Source of the DNA: Ornithinimicrobium sufpigmenti
GTDB lineage: Bacteria; Actinomycetota; Actinomycetes; Actinomycetales; Dermatophilaceae
DNA: 64,000 bases
NCBI RefSeq assembly: GCF_004322775.1
Contig: NZ_CP036403.1
Location: 806,001 to 870,000 of the forward strand
Reading direction: 5' to 3'
Shown piece by piece: positions 22,597-35,317 of the stretch. The notes beneath the pieces are model-generated. The model searched no databases. It worked only from the letters and a program-made list of their open reading frames with translations, and was not told the DNA's origin. Made by a program: the position numbers and the translations under genes. How positions within the stretch are numbered: the first letter of the stretch is position 1; each line of letters opens with the position of its first letter.

Positions 22597-22956
22597 TCAG
22601 GTGTCGTCCAGCGCCATCGGGTCGTCGTAGTCGACGACGAAGGAACTGGGCCGCTCCAGCACCAAGCCGTCAGGCCGCCGGACCGGTTCGACCTCCGTGG
22701 GTGGCGTGCGCGGGCGCGAGGCCCAGACGGTGCTGGTGTAGGGCGGCTCGGTCTCCCTGCCTACCCGACCCTCGTGCCGGGTGGTGAGCTGCCACGGCCG
22801 GCGCAGCCAGGCCTCGACCCGCGTGGTCACCTCGGCCGGCCGCTCGAAGGGAGCCCGCCGGTGCGTCCAGTGCAGGGTGCGGAACCGCCACGGCGAGCTG
22901 CGGGCGAGAGCGCGCAGGTCGTCCGCGTCGGGGATGCTGGTCAGGCTCCGGCTCAC
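22597..22956 (-). CDS. Conserved-looking hypothetical protein, 119 aa
   Basis: A small soluble protein, starting at the GTG at 22956. It is Trp/Arg-rich in the middle (SSPWRFRTLHWTHRRAPFER and EAWLRRPWQLTTRHEG) and acidic at the end (VVDYDDPMALDD). The even amino-acid composition and lack of low complexity argue that it is a real gene rather than a shadow, and nothing else occupies this stretch. No domain is recognised. It lies between the mycoredoxin gene and gatC, on the opposite strand to both. Confidence 0.6.
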   Translation of the reverse strand: MSRSLTSIPDADDLRALARSSPWRFRTLHWTHRRAPFERPAEVTTRVEAWLRRPWQLTTRHEGRVGRETEPPYTSTVWASRPRTPPTEVEPVRRPDGLVLERPSSFVVDYDDPMALDDT

Positions 22957-23038
22957 CGCTCCATGCTCACCCCGGTGTCAACCAGGGTGGCCGGGGCAGC
23001 GACCGGAACGGCCTCCGGCGGCACCTAGACTGGCCCGC

Positions 23039-23335
23039 ATGTCCAACCTCTCGCGCGACGACGTCGCGCACGTCGCCATGCTGGCTCGCATCCAGCTCGA
23101 GGACCACGAGCTCGACCGCCTCGCCGGCCAGCTCGACCAGATCGTCGACTGGGTCGGCCAGGTCAACGAGGTCGCCGCCGACGACGTGCCGCCGATGTCC
23201 CACCCCCTGCCCCTGGTCAACGTCACCCGGTCCGACGAGGTGCGGCCCAGCCTGTCCCAGGAGGACGCGCTGGCCAACGCGCCCGCGGCGGAGGACGGCC
23301 GGTTCGGCGTCCCGCGCATCCTGGACGAGGAGTGA
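23039..23335 (+). CDS. gatC: Asp-tRNA(Asn)/Glu-tRNA(Gln) amidotransferase subunit GatC
   Basis: 98 residues: the small subunit that wraps around GatA and stabilises it. Family features are [17 protein letters not shown], the [10 protein letters not shown] helix, and a C-terminal tail ending in [15 protein letters not shown] -10 element (23026-23031) lies seven bases before the ATG, so gatCAB is probably transcribed as a leaderless operon from here. Confidence 0.96.
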   Translation: MSNLSRDDVAHVAMLARIQLEDHELDRLAGQLDQIVDWVGQVNEVAADDVPPMSHPLPLVNVTRSDEVRPSLSQEDALANAPAAEDGRFGVPRILDEE

Positions 23336-23337
23336 GG

Positions 23338-24894
23338 ATGGAGAGCACCGGCATGACGACCGCTGGCAACACCACCGGTGACCTGACCCGGCTCACCGCC
23401 CTGCAGATGGCCGACGCCCTCGCCGCGGGCGAGGTGACCTCCGTGGAGCTGACCCAGGCCCACCTGGACCGCATCGAGGCAGTCAACCCCAGCCTCAACG
23501 CCTTCCTGCTCGTCGACGCCGACGGCGCCCTGGCCACCGCCCGCGAGGTCGACGAGGCCCGCGCCCGCGGCGAGGAGCTGCCCCGGCTGGCGGGCGTGCC
23601 CGTCGCGGTCAAGGACATCGCCTGCACCAGGGGGCTGACCACCACCGCCGGCAGCCGGATGCTGGCCGACTTCGTCCCGCCCTACGACGCGACCATCGTC
23701 GCCAGGCTGCGTGACGCCCGGATGCCGATCCTCGGCAAGACCAACATGGACGAGTTCGCGATGGGCTCCTCCACCGAGCACTCCGCCTTCGGGCCGACCC
23801 GCAACCCCTGGGACCTGGACCGCATACCCGGCGGCTCCGGCGGGGGATCGGCCGCCGCGGTTGCCGGCTTCCTGGCGCCCCTCGCGATCGGCTCCGACAC
23901 CGGCGGCTCGATCCGCCAGCCCGGCGCCGTCACCGGGACGGTCGGCGTCAAGCCGACCTACGGCGGGGTGAGCCGCTACGGCGTCATCGCCCTGGCCTCC
24001 TCGCTGGACCAGATCGGCCCCTGCGCCCGCACCGTCGCCGACGCGGCGCTGCTGCACGAGGTGCTCGGCGGGCACGACCCCCTGGACTCCACCAGCATCG
24101 ACGCACCCGTCCCCCCCGTGGTCGCCGCCGCGACCGGGACCCGCGACCTGACCGGTCTTCGGGTCGGCGTCGTCCGGGAGATCGGCGACACCGGGGAGGG
24201 CTCGGCCTTCCAGCCCGGCGTCATCCAGCGCTTCGAGGAGGCCCTGGACCAGCTCCGTGAGCTGGGCGCCACGGTCGTGGAGGTGTCCTGCCCCCACTTC
24301 GTCTACGCGATGGCGGCCTACTACCTCATCCTGCCCTCGGAGGCCAGCTCCAACCTGGCCCGCTACGACGCCATGCGCTACGGCGCCCGCACCACCCCGG
24401 AGGGCAGCCCCAGCGCCGAGCAGGTGATGGCCGCCAGCCGCGACGACGCCTTCGGCGACGAGGTCAAGCGCCGCATCATCCTGGGCACCTACGCGTTGTC
24501 CAGCGGCTACTACGACGCCTACTACGGCCAGGCCCAGAAGGTCCGCACCCTCATCGCCCGGGACTTCCAGGCCGCCTTCGAGCAGGCCGACGTCCTGGTC
24601 AGCCCGACCGCGCCGACCACCGCCTTCCGCATCGGCGACAAGATGCAGGACCCCATGGCGATGTACCTCAACGACATCGCCACCATCCCCGCCAACCTGG
24701 CCGGCGTCCCCGGCATGTCCATCCCCTCCGGCCTGGCCGAGGAGGACGGGCTGCCCGTCGGCGTCCAGATCCTCGCCCCCGCCATGGAGGACCAGCGTCT
24801 GTATGCCGTGGGCGCCGCCCTGGAGGAGGCCCTCCGGCAGGCCCAGGGCGGCTACGTCTTCGAGAAGGCTCCCGAGATCGAGGTGAGGTCATGA
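23338..24894 (+). CDS. gatA: Asp-tRNA(Asn)/Glu-tRNA(Gln) amidotransferase subunit GatA
   Basis: The amidase subunit that releases ammonia from glutamine for GatB. The catalytic Lys-cisSer-Ser triad is visible: K in VAVKDIAC, the Gly/Ser-rich loop GGSGGGSAA, and the nucleophile Ser in [11 protein letters not shown] choose the ATG at 23338 because GAGGAG (23327-23332) sits five bases upstream. A GTG at 23332 overlapping the gatC stop, or the ATG at 23353, are alternatives. The stop overlaps the gatB start (ATGA). Total length is about 518 residues, normal for the family. Confidence 0.96.
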   Translation: MESTGMTTAGNTTGDLTRLTALQMADALAAGEVTSVELTQAHLDRIEAVNPSLNAFLLVDADGALATAREVDEARARGEELPRLAGVPVAVKDIACTRGLTTTAGSRMLADFVPPYDATIVARLRDARMPILGKTNMDEFAMGSSTEHSAFGPTRNPWDLDRIPGGSGGGSAAAVAGFLAPLAIGSDTGGSIRQPGAVTGTVGVKPTYGGVSRYGVIALASSLDQIGPCARTVADAALLHEVLGGHDPLDSTSIDAPVPPVVAAATGTRDLTGLRVGVVREIGDTGEGSAFQPGVIQRFEEALDQLRELGATVVEVSCPHFVYAMAAYYLILPSEASSNLARYDAMRYGARTTPEGSPSAEQVMAASRDDAFGDEVKRRIILGTYALSSGYYDAYYGQAQKVRTLIARDFQAAFEQADVLVSPTAPTTAFRIGDKMQDPMAMYLNDIATIPANLAGVPGMSIPSGLAEEDGLPVGVQILAPAMEDQRLYAVGAALEEALRQAQGGYVFEKAPEIEVRS

Positions 24895-26444
24895 CGCTCT
24901 CCACCCGCCCCGTCCACCAGGAGGACACCGTCCCCTACGAGCAGGCGCTCGAGCGGTACGAGCCGGTCACGGGCCTCGAGGTCCACGTCGAGCTCAGCAC
25001 CGCCACCAAGATGTTCTGCGGGTGCGCCACCGGTTTCGGGGCCGAGCCCAACACCCAGACCTGCCCCGTCTGCCTCGGCCTGCCCGGCGCCCTGCCGGTC
25101 GTCAACGCGGCAGCGGTCGAGTCGGCGATCCGGATCGGCCTGGCGCTCAACTGCTCCATCGCCGAGTGGTGCCGCTTCGCGCGGAAGAACTACTTCTACC
25201 CCGACATGCCGAAGAACTTCCAGACCTCGCAGTACGACGAGCCCATCGCCTTCGACGGCTGGCTGGACGTCGAGGTCCCCGCCAACGAGAAGGGCGAGCC
25301 CGCCTTCACCTTCCGCGTGGAGATCGAACGCGCGCACATGGAGGAGGACACCGGCAAGTCCACCCACATACAGGCGGACGGCCGCAGCAGTCGTATACAT
25401 GGCGCCGACTACTCGGTCGTCGACTACAACCGGGCCGGCATCCCGCTCATCGAGATCGTCACCAAGCCGATGCTGGGCGCCGGTGACCGCGCTCCCGAGG
25501 TGGCCCGCGCCTACGTCGCGGCGCTGCGCGACCTGCTGCTGGCCCTCGACGTGACGCACGGGCGGATGGAGCAGGGCAACATCCGCTGCGACGCCAACGT
25601 CTCCCTCATGCCCGTCGGCTCCGAGGTCCTCGGCACACGGACCGAGACCAAGAACGTCAACTCCCTGCGCTCGGTGGAGCGCGCCGTCCGCTACGAGATC
25701 ACCCGGCACGCGGCGATCCTCGACGCCGGGGAGGAGGTCTTCCAGGAGACCCGGCACTGGCACGAGGACACCGGCATCACGACCGCCGGGCGGCCCAAGT
25801 CCGACGCCGACGACTACCGCTACTTCCCCGAGCCCGACCTCGTCCCTGTGGCCCCCAGCCGCGAGGACGTCGAGCGGCTGGGCGCGACCCTGCCCGAGCC
25901 GCCGGCCGAACGCCGCCGCCGGCTGCAGGCCGCCTGGGGCTTCTCCGACCTGGAGATGCGCGACGTCGTCAACGCCGGTGCCATCGAGGTCATCCAGGAC
26001 ACCGTCGCCGCGGGGTCCACGCCGGCCGCCGCGCGCAAGTGGTGGTCCGGTGAGCTCGCCCGCCGCGCCAACGCCGACGGCGTGGCCGTCACCGACCTCG
26101 GCGTCACGCCGGCCGACATCGCCGAGCTGGACTCGCTGGTCGGCGCCGGTCGCCTCAACGACTCGATGGCCCGGCAGGTGCTCGAGGGCGTCGTCGCCGG
26201 CGAGGGCACGCCGACCGAGGTCGCGGACGCCCGAGGGTTGGAGCTGGTCCAGGACGACTCGGCCCTGCAGGCCGCGGTCGACACAGTGCTCGAGGCCAAC
26301 CCCGACGTGGTCGAGCGGATCCGGGGCGGCAAGGTCCAGGCGGTCGGTGCCCTCATCGGCCAGGTGATGAAGCAGATGCGCGGACAGGCTGACGCCGCGC
26401 GCGCGCGCGAGCTGATCCTGGCCACGCTCGAGGTCGAGGGCTGA
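24891..26444 (+). CDS. gatB: Asp-tRNA(Asn)/Glu-tRNA(Gln) amidotransferase subunit GatB
   Basis: 517 residues. The kinase and amidotransferase subunit activates misacylated Glu-tRNA(Gln) or Asp-tRNA(Asn) and adds the ammonia channelled from GatA. The cradle domain shows [16 protein letters not shown], the zinc cysteines in [34 protein letters not shown] and HIQADGRSS; the C-terminal helical and YqeY-like tail follows. Rare ATA isoleucine codons occur in the stretch near 25370-25400. The ATG overlaps the gatA stop by four bases. Confidence 0.97.
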   Translation: MTLSTRPVHQEDTVPYEQALERYEPVTGLEVHVELSTATKMFCGCATGFGAEPNTQTCPVCLGLPGALPVVNAAAVESAIRIGLALNCSIAEWCRFARKNYFYPDMPKNFQTSQYDEPIAFDGWLDVEVPANEKGEPAFTFRVEIERAHMEEDTGKSTHIQADGRSSRIHGADYSVVDYNRAGIPLIEIVTKPMLGAGDRAPEVARAYVAALRDLLLALDVTHGRMEQGNIRCDANVSLMPVGSEVLGTRTETKNVNSLRSVERAVRYEITRHAAILDAGEEVFQETRHWHEDTGITTAGRPKSDADDYRYFPEPDLVPVAPSREDVERLGATLPEPPAERRRRLQAAWGFSDLEMRDVVNAGAIEVIQDTVAAGSTPAAARKWWSGELARRANADGVAVTDLGVTPADIAELDSLVGAGRLNDSMARQVLEGVVAGEGTPTEVADARGLELVQDDSALQAAVDTVLEANPDVVERIRGGKVQAVGALIGQVMKQMRGQADAARARELILATLEVEG

Positions 26445-26479
26445 GCGCCATCGCCGGCTCAGACCCTCGCCCCGGACCT

Positions 26480-27415
26480 ATGGTCGCAGCCGTCCCGGAG
26501 GAGCTGCGTGACCTGCTGGAGCCGCTGACGGGCGTCGAGGTGCGCTTCTACGACCCGCGCGACACCGGCACGGTCCCCGGCGGGGGCGTGGACGTCGACG
26601 TCTTGGCGCTGCCGATGATCGCCGGGCCGTGGCTGGAGCGCCTCGACGAGGTCCCCGGGCTGCGCGCGGTCGTGCTCTCCTCCGCCGGCTACGAGCACGC
26701 GCTGCCCTCCCTGCCGGCCGGGGTCGCCCTGGCCAACGCGGTCGGGGTGCACGACACCGCGACCGCCGAGCTGGCGCTGACGTTGATGCTTGCTGCCCAG
26801 CGGTACCTGCCCAAGCACGTGCTCGCCCAGCAGGCGCAGACCTGGGACCGCTCGACGCCGGGGGGTATGCCGTGGCGCTCGCTGGCCGACTCCACCGTCC
26901 TGGTGCTGGGGTACGGCGGGATCGGGCGGGCGCTGACCCGGCGCCTGCTGGCCAGCGAGTGCGAGGTGCTCGCCGTGGCGAGCACGGACAAGCCGGGGGA
27001 CGACCTGGTCGACCGGGTGCACGGCATCGACCGGCTGCCCGAGCTGCTGCCGCGTGCCGACGTCCTGGCCATCAGCGTGCCGCTCACCGAGCGGACCGCC
27101 GGACTGGTCGGGAGGGAGGCACTGGCGTCCATGCCCGAGGGCGCCCTCGTCGTCAACGTCGCCCGCGGCGGGGTGGTCGACACCGATGCGCTAATGGCCG
27201 AGTGCGCCTCCGGGCGGCTTCGCGCCGCGCTGGACGTCACCGACCCCGAACCGTTGCCCGACGGGCATCCCCTGTGGTCCACCCCCGGCGTGCTCGTCGT
27301 GCCGCACGTCGGCGGAGCCTCGCCGGCCTCGATGCCGCGGATGGCGCGCTACCTGCACAGCCAGCTCACCGCATACCGGGACACCGGGCGCCTGCAGCAC
27401 CTCGTCGTGCCGTAG
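26480..27415 (+). CDS. D-isomer-specific 2-hydroxyacid dehydrogenase family protein
   Basis: A 311-residue NAD(P)-dependent oxidoreductase. The Rossmann motif LGYGGIGRAL sits near residue 145. The catalytic Arg is in NVARGGVVDTDAL, and the C-terminal catalytic His is in VPHVGGASP. The N-terminal substrate lobe is short and begins directly at VAAVPEEL. The specific substrate (glyoxylate, hydroxypyruvate or other 2-oxoacid) cannot be assigned. It lies 35 bases after gatB. Confidence 0.9.
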   Translation: MVAAVPEELRDLLEPLTGVEVRFYDPRDTGTVPGGGVDVDVLALPMIAGPWLERLDEVPGLRAVVLSSAGYEHALPSLPAGVALANAVGVHDTATAELALTLMLAAQRYLPKHVLAQQAQTWDRSTPGGMPWRSLADSTVLVLGYGGIGRALTRRLLASECEVLAVASTDKPGDDLVDRVHGIDRLPELLPRADVLAISVPLTERTAGLVGREALASMPEGALVVNVARGGVVDTDALMAECASGRLRAALDVTDPEPLPDGHPLWSTPGVLVVPHVGGASPASMPRMARYLHSQLTAYRDTGRLQHLVVP

Positions 27416-27444
27416 CCCGCAGGGCGCGGCTAGGGTCCGGGACC

Positions 27445-27975
27445 ATGAGCCACCGACTGGTCCTGGTCCGGCACGCGCAGGCTGCGGACGCCGATCTGCG
27501 CGGGGACCACGAGCGGGTCCTCACGGCGCAGGGGGTGGCTGACGCGTCCCGGCTCGGTGCATGGCTCGCGCAGCAAGGGCTGCGGCCCGACCACGTCCTG
27601 GTCTCGACCGCCGAGCGGGCGCAGCAGACGTGGGAGGCGCTGCGGGGGGCACTGGGTGACGACGCGTGGGGTGCGGAGCGGGTGTGGTCCGAGCGTCGGG
27701 TCTACGACGGCGGCACCGACGGGGTCCTGGCCGCGGTCCGCGAGGTGCCGGACGGCACAGGGGTGCTCTGGGTGGTGGGTCACGAGCCGGTGATGTCCAC
27801 CACCGCGGCGGAGCTGTCGGACCGTGCGTCCGCGGGCGAGACCGGTCGGCGGCTCGCCAGAGGCTTCCCGACGGCGACCGCCGGCGTGCTGCAGGTGACC
27901 GGGGACTGGGCCGGGCTGCCGACCGGAGAATCGCGTCTCCTGGCCCTGCACACCGGCCGGGCAGAGAGGTGCTGA
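27445..27975 (+). CDS. SixA-like histidine phosphatase family protein
   Basis: 176 residues of the histidine phosphatase (RHG) superfamily. The nucleophile is in LVLVRHAQA, a conserved Arg follows in STAERAQQT, and the second catalytic His is in WVVGHEPVMS. The short length fits SixA-type phosphohistidine phosphatases. A TAGGGT -10 element (27431-27436) lies eight bases before the ATG at 27445, indicating leaderless expression. The target is unknown. Confidence 0.9.
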   Translation: MSHRLVLVRHAQAADADLRGDHERVLTAQGVADASRLGAWLAQQGLRPDHVLVSTAERAQQTWEALRGALGDDAWGAERVWSERRVYDGGTDGVLAAVREVPDGTGVLWVVGHEPVMSTTAAELSDRASAGETGRRLARGFPTATAGVLQVTGDWAGLPTGESRLLALHTGRAERC

Positions 27976-28113
27976 CGCCCCACCCTTCAGTCTGAGTTCA
28001 GGTGAGGTACGGTCATAGCGCGACGTCCACGGGGGCCGTCGCACACTTCACCAGCGCCAACGGGGGACATCCCGTCCTGCTTGCGGCGCCACGACACTGA
28101 ACGGGGTACAACA

Positions 28114-31002
<2,889 letters not shown>

Positions 31003-31044
31003 GCTGAGCACATCAGCGACTGATCGCTAGATCGATCGAGCGGA

Positions 31045-31071
31045 GGGCCGGGGCGTACGTCGCCCCGGCCC
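31045..31071 (+). terminator. Hairpin terminator after the subtilase gene
   Basis: GGGCCGGGGCG (31045-31055) and CGCCCCGGCCC (31061-31071) pair over 11 bp around a TACGT loop, 43 bases after the stop. Confidence 0.8.
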
Positions 31072-31166
31072 TTCGTCGTCCCACCCGTCCCGAGCCCTTC
31101 CCGCCCGTTCGCACGGGCGGGAATACGGTTTGGGTCTGTCGGAGGCGAGGCCTAGAGTTCACGTCC

Positions 31167-32105
31167 GTGACGCAGACCAGCGGGGCACCCGTGATCTCGG
31201 CCACGGGGCTGAGCAAGACCTACGGCGACTTCACCGCCGTGGACGGCATCGACTTCGAGGTCCAGCCCGGGGAGAGCTTCGGCCTGCTCGGCCCCAACGG
31301 CGCCGGCAAGTCCACGACGATGCGGATGATCGGCGGGACGCTGGACCGCTCCGGCGGCCAGCTCCAGGTCCTGGGGCTGGACCCGGGCACCCACGGGCCC
31401 GAGGTCCGCGCCCACCTGGGCGTGATCCCGCAGCAGGACAACCTGGACGAGGAGCTGCGCGTCCGGGAGAACATCATCATGTACGGCCGCTACTTCGGCC
31501 TGCCCCGTTCCTACCTCGTGCCCAAGGCCGAGGAGCTGCTGGAGTTCGCCCAGCTGCAGGCCAAGGCCAAGGAGAAGGTCACCAACCTCTCCGGCGGGAT
31601 GAAGCGCCGCCTCACCATCGCCCGAGGGCTGGTCAACGAGCCGCGCATCCTGCTCCTGGACGAGCCCACCACCGGGCTGGACCCACAGGCACGGCATACC
31701 CTCTGGGACCGCCTCTTCCGGCTCAAGGAGGCCGGGACCACGCTGGTGGTGACCACCCACTTCATGGACGAGGCCGAGCAGCTGTGCGACCGGCTCATCG
31801 TCGTCGACCACGGCGCGATCATGGCCGAGGGCTCACCCCGCGAGCTGATCCGCGACTACTCCACCCGCGAGGTGGTCGAGGTCCGTTTCGGCTCCGACCG
31901 CAACGCCCGGGTCGTCGACCGGCTCGAGGGCGTGGGCGAGCGCAACGAGGTGCTGCCGGACCGGATCCTCATCTACACCCACGACGGCGAGGCCGCGCTG
32001 GAGGAGATCGGCCGCCGCGACCTGCACCCGGTGACCTCGCTGGTGCGCCGCAGCTCGCTGGAGGACGTCTTCCTCCGGCTGACCGGGAGGTCGCTCATTG
32101 ACTGA
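31167..32105 (+). CDS. ABC transporter ATP-binding protein (NodI/DrrA-like)
   Basis: A 312-residue ATPase of an ABC-2 exporter. Walker A is GPNGAGKST, the signature LSGGMKRR, Walker B LLLDEPTTGLD, and the H-loop TTHFMDEAEQ. A C-terminal regulatory extension follows (about 225-312). The GTG lies eight bases after a TAGAGT -10 element (31153-31158). Two permease genes follow with overlaps, so this is a complete exporter operon; the substrate is unknown (drug, lipid or polysaccharide are typical for this class). Confidence 0.95.
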   Translation: MTQTSGAPVISATGLSKTYGDFTAVDGIDFEVQPGESFGLLGPNGAGKSTTMRMIGGTLDRSGGQLQVLGLDPGTHGPEVRAHLGVIPQQDNLDEELRVRENIIMYGRYFGLPRSYLVPKAEELLEFAQLQAKAKEKVTNLSGGMKRRLTIARGLVNEPRILLLDEPTTGLDPQARHTLWDRLFRLKEAGTTLVVTTHFMDEAEQLCDRLIVVDHGAIMAEGSPRELIRDYSTREVVEVRFGSDRNARVVDRLEGVGERNEVLPDRILIYTHDGEAALEEIGRRDLHPVTSLVRRSSLEDVFLRLTGRSLID

Positions 32106-33024
32106 GCGACCAGCCACCACTCCGGGCACCTCCACCCCTGGTGCCTCCACCCCTGGTGCCTCCACGCCCATGACCGAGCCCGACCCCACGTCGCTCGCCT
32201 ACTCCGGGCGCATCCCGCCGCACGCCCAGATGGCGCAGCGCGCCCGCCGGTTCGGCTGGTGGTACTACGCCGAGGCCTACCTGCGCGGCATGCGCGCGTA
32301 TGCCGTGCCGATCGCCTTCTACGCCGTCGGTCAGCCGGTGCTCTACCTGGTCGCCATGGGCATCGGGCTCGCCTCGCTGGTCAGCGGCGGTGTGGGCACG
32401 GTCGACGACGTCGACTACCTGACCTTCGTCGCGCCCGCGCTGCTCGTCTCGACGGTGGTGATGTCGGTGAGCGGCGAGATGACCTACCCGGTGATGAGCG
32501 GGTTCAAGTGGCAGCGGCTCTACTACGGGCCTGCTGCCAGCCCGGTCTCGGCCGGGCAGATCGCCGTGGGGCACTTCACCGCCGTCGCGATCCGGTTCAC
32601 CCTCCAGTCGGCGATCTTCTGGGCCGTCATGCAGGCGTTCGGTGCCTCCACGCAGGTGCTGACCTCGCTGCTCCTGGTGCCGATCGGGGTGCTCGCGGCG
32701 ATGGCCTTCGGTGCGCTGCTGCAGGCCTATGCCGCCACGGTCAAGGACGAGGGCTTCCAGTTCTCGTTCGTGCAGCGGTTCGTCGTCATGCCGATGTTCC
32801 TCTTCGCCGGGACCTTCTTCCCCCTCAGCGTGATGCCGGTCTACCTGCAGTGGATCGGGTGGATCAGCCCCGTCTGGCACGGGACGCAGCTGGCCAGGGT
32901 CGCCTCCTACGGCGCCGAGGTCGACCCGTGGCTGATGGCCGTGCACCTGGTCTTCCTGCTCGCCTGCATCGTCGGCGGCCTGGTCGCCGGCGTCCGGGTC
33001 TACCGGCGGAGGCTGGGCGCATGA
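32098..33024 (+). CDS. ABC-2 type permease, subunit 1
   Basis: A 308-residue permease with about six membrane helices; the ABC2 motif region GTFFPLSVMPVYLQWIGWI is clear. It appears to start at a TTG (32098) inside the ATPase gene, supported by GGGAGG seven bases upstream. The downstream ATG at 32170 has no ribosome-binding site. The N-terminal tail contains a threefold STPGA repeat made by a 15-bp DNA repeat (about 32124-32166). Its stop overlaps the next permease start (ATGA). Confidence 0.9.
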   Translation: MTERPATTPGTSTPGASTPGASTPMTEPDPTSLAYSGRIPPHAQMAQRARRFGWWYYAEAYLRGMRAYAVPIAFYAVGQPVLYLVAMGIGLASLVSGGVGTVDDVDYLTFVAPALLVSTVVMSVSGEMTYPVMSGFKWQRLYYGPAASPVSAGQIAVGHFTAVAIRFTLQSAIFWAVMQAFGASTQVLTSLLLVPIGVLAAMAFGALLQAYAATVKDEGFQFSFVQRFVVMPMFLFAGTFFPLSVMPVYLQWIGWISPVWHGTQLARVASYGAEVDPWLMAVHLVFLLACIVGGLVAGVRVYRRRLGA

Positions 33025-33875
33025 GCACGCAGCAGACCCCGGCGGCCGGGGAGGCGCGAGCGCTGGCCGCCCGGCCACACCGCATACCCGCCGGGTTGGC
33101 GTCGTTGTCCTCGGGCAACGTACGGGCCGTCCTGGAGCGCGGCTTCACCGTCATCCGCAACCAGAACTGGCTGATCCTGGTCTCCGGCTTCTTCGAGCCC
33201 GTCTTCTACCTGCTCGCGATGGGTGTCGGTATGGGGATGCTCGTCGGCGAGGTGGAGGGACCGGGCGGCGCACCGATCACCTACGCCGCCTACATCGCGC
33301 CGGCGCTGCTGGCGACCTCGGCGATGAACGGCGCGATCTACGACTCGACCTGGAACGTCTTCTTCAAGCTGCGCTTCGCCAAGCTCTACCAGGCCATGCT
33401 GCAGACCTCGCTCGGGCCGCTGGACGTGGCGCTGGGCGAGATCCTGATGGCGCTCTTCCGCGGCTTCGTCTACGCGCTGGGCTTCCTCGGCGTGCTCGCG
33501 GCCATGGGTCTGGTCACCTCGTGGTGGGCGCTGGCGATGGTGCCCGTCGCGGTGCTGATCGCCTTCGGTTTCGCGGCCCTCGGGATGGCGGTCACCAGCT
33601 ATCTGACGAGCTTCCAGCAGATGGACCTGATCAACTTCCTCATGCTGCCGATGTTCCTCTTCTCGGCCACCCTCTACCCGATCACCGTCTACCCCGAGGT
33701 GGTCCAGTGGCTGGTCATGGCGATGCCGCTGTGGCACGGGGTCGAGCTCATGCGCCAGCTGTCGGTCGGCCACCTCACCGGCGCCACGCTCGTGCATGTC
33801 GGCTACTTCGCGGGCATGACCGCCCTCGGCCTGTGGCTGACGACGGTCCGCCTGCGCGCCCTCTTCCTGCGGTAG
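33021..33875 (+). CDS. ABC-2 type permease, subunit 2
   Basis: A 284-residue permease, paralogous to the preceding one, with six predicted helices and the family motif SATLYPITVYPEVVQWL plus MPLWHGVELMR. The ATG overlaps the upstream stop by four bases. Having an ATPase and two different permeases suggests a heterodimeric exporter. Confidence 0.93.
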   Translation: MSTQQTPAAGEARALAARPHRIPAGLASLSSGNVRAVLERGFTVIRNQNWLILVSGFFEPVFYLLAMGVGMGMLVGEVEGPGGAPITYAAYIAPALLATSAMNGAIYDSTWNVFFKLRFAKLYQAMLQTSLGPLDVALGEILMALFRGFVYALGFLGVLAAMGLVTSWWALAMVPVAVLIAFGFAALGMAVTSYLTSFQQMDLINFLMLPMFLFSATLYPITVYPEVVQWLVMAMPLWHGVELMRQLSVGHLTGATLVHVGYFAGMTALGLWLTTVRLRALFLR

Positions 33876-33899
33876 GCCGGTCAGGCACGGTGAACGATC

Positions 33900-33955
33900 G
33901 AATGCTGCGGATATGCACGCAGATCCGCCAGATCGCGTGCATAGGTGCGGCACTC
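33900..33955. repeat. 56-bp palindromic repeat, copy R1
   Basis: Inner arms TGCACGC (33914-33920) and GCGTGCA (33935-33941) surround a 14-bp centre. Outer arms GAATGC and GCACTC are imperfectly complementary. Two further copies of identical length lie at 35088-35143 and 56005-56060. This copy lies between the convergent ends of the ABC operon and the DUF559-type gene. Confidence 0.8.
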
Positions 33956-34039
33956 GGTGGGTTCCCGTTCGGCGAGCCGCTCGAGACCCTCTGGAGCCTG
34001 CGCCCCTCGGCCACCTGGGACTTTCGGCCGGGTGCCCTC

Positions 34040-34963
34040 TCAGCTGGCCACCGCCCGGTCGCGGCCGGGGAAGTAGCGCCGCCACTCGTCCTTGCGCGGC
34101 CCCACCCGGACCCCACGGCTGGCGAGCATCGTTGCCATCCGCTCGATGGTCGCGCCCGGGTGGACGAAGATGTCCTGGCTCACCAGCGTCATGATGCGCC
34201 ACTCCTCGTTCTCGAGCTCCTCCCTGCGCAGCACGTCCGACTCCCACTGCGCGACCCGCTCGACGTGGTGGCGGCCGTCATACTCGATCCCGCTCCTGGT
34301 CGCGCGGTCGCCGGCGTCGATACGTCGGCGGAGATCGCCGTTGGGCCAGTGGAAGCGGATGTCCGTCTCGAGCTCCGGCAACCCCGAAAGCACCCGCAGC
34401 ATGCGCGAGCGGGTCTCCATCGGTGAGTCAACCCCGATCCGCACCAACCCCGCCGCCCTGCGCGCCAGCCCTACACCACGACCGGTGGCCTGTTCCGTCG
34501 TCTCGACCAGTTCCGCGGGGGTCACCCGCCGCTTCTTGACCAGGCTGTCGCCGAGGATGACGAGGTCGAGCAGGTTGAGGTGGGCGGCGAGGTCCATGAA
34601 GGTGTCCACGGGTGAGGTGGTCGGCACGCCCCTGAAGCGCACCGGGGTCCGCGACGACGATCCGGTCCGCAGGTCTGCCCGCTGCTTGCGACCTCGACCT
34701 GCAGGGACGCTCACGTGAGCCAGGTGGCTGTGCGGGACGATGCCGCCCCACAACCGGGCGGCGGTGTGCAGGGAGGCGAAAGCCCCTGGCTGCGCGGCAA
34801 GCACCGCGGCCTCCGCCTCGACCAGCGGGTCTATCCGCGCCTCTGCGCTGATGTAGACGTTGCAGAGCAGACGTCGGTAGCGCGCCGACTCCAACGTCCG
34901 GCGGCTGATCCCCGCCTCCCGTCCCTGCCGGTAGGTGAACGGCCGATGCTCATCGAACCCCAT
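34040..34963 (-). CDS. DUF559-type (Vsr-like fold) protein with AbiEi-like N-terminus
   Basis: 307 residues. The first 70 or so resemble the winged-helix N-terminus of AbiEi-type proteins (GREAGISRRTLESARYRRLL). The C-terminal 100 resemble the DUF559/Vsr-like endonuclease fold, with RSGIEYDGRHHVERVAQWE and a later DVLRREELENEEWRI. Such proteins are frequent in actinobacteria without a proven role. The ATG at 34963 follows a CAGGCT -10-like element by six bases; a start at 35086 would add a non-conserved stretch. It carries a 56-bp palindrome just beyond each end. Confidence 0.78.
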   Translation of the reverse strand: MGFDEHRPFTYRQGREAGISRRTLESARYRRLLCNVYISAEARIDPLVEAEAAVLAAQPGAFASLHTAARLWGGIVPHSHLAHVSVPAGRGRKQRADLRTGSSSRTPVRFRGVPTTSPVDTFMDLAAHLNLLDLVILGDSLVKKRRVTPAELVETTEQATGRGVGLARRAAGLVRIGVDSPMETRSRMLRVLSGLPELETDIRFHWPNGDLRRRIDAGDRATRSGIEYDGRHHVERVAQWESDVLRREELENEEWRIMTLVSQDIFVHPGATIERMATMLASRGVRVGPRKDEWRRYFPGRDRAVAS

Positions 34964-35087
34964 ACCCCCAGCCTGCCGATCGCGACGGACCGGACCAGAG
35001 GTTTTCCACAGGCGGACGGTAGGTGGGTCCGGCGGCTCCCGCGTCAGGGCTGGGGGTCTCCCCACGTGGCCGTGCTGGCACATCACC

Positions 35088-35143
35088 GAATGCTGTGGTC
35101 ATGCACGCGTTTCGGCGCTCCTGCGTGCATGGGTGCAGCACTC
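35088..35143. repeat. 56-bp palindromic repeat, copy R2
   Basis: Same layout as R1: GAATGCTG at the left end, TGCACGC (35102-35108), 14-bp centre, GCGTGCA (35123-35129), and CAGCACTC at the right end. The outer arms pair over seven of eight bases. The centre differs from the other copies, so the arms are what is conserved. Confidence 0.8.
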
Positions 35144-35205
35144 GACCACGGTGCAGCACTGGACCACGGTGCAGCGCTCGACCACCAGTGCAGCGTTCGA
35201 CGCGG
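35133..35205 (+). repeat. 18-bp tandem repeats growing from palindrome R2
   Basis: Four units based on GTGCAGCACTCGACCACG start at 35133, 35151, 35169 and 35188. Unit 2 differs by one base and units 3-4 by more. The first unit overlaps the right arm of R2, suggesting that slippage duplicated the palindrome end. Confidence 0.85.
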
Positions 35206-35317
35206 TCCGGCCAGGGCTCGGCGCCCGTGATGCTGGTCCCGCGGTGCCCAGACCTCCTGCCCGAGCCTGGGTCCCTCCACTGGTCGGTGTCAGGGGCGAC
35301 TTTCGTAGGCTGGGGGA

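Larger units (their letters stand above)
34964..35317. other. 354-bp intergenic region with palindrome and tandem repeats
   Basis: The gap between the divergent DUF559-type gene and the KARI-like gene holds palindrome R2 (35088-35143), four 18-bp tandem repeats (35133-35205) and the TAGGCT promoter of the KARI-like gene (35306-35311). I see no convincing coding region; short open frames here follow the repeat. Confidence 0.7.

Noticed and set aside
22525..22597. 23-codon minus-strand frame starting in TGATG at the end of the 22597-22956 gene
   Set aside because: It overlaps the mycoredoxin 3' end, has no recognisable features and is short enough to arise by chance.
34964..35317. Small plus-strand frames across the palindrome and 18-bp repeats
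   Set aside because: They follow the repeats, have no start signals and read as repeats of the same short peptide.
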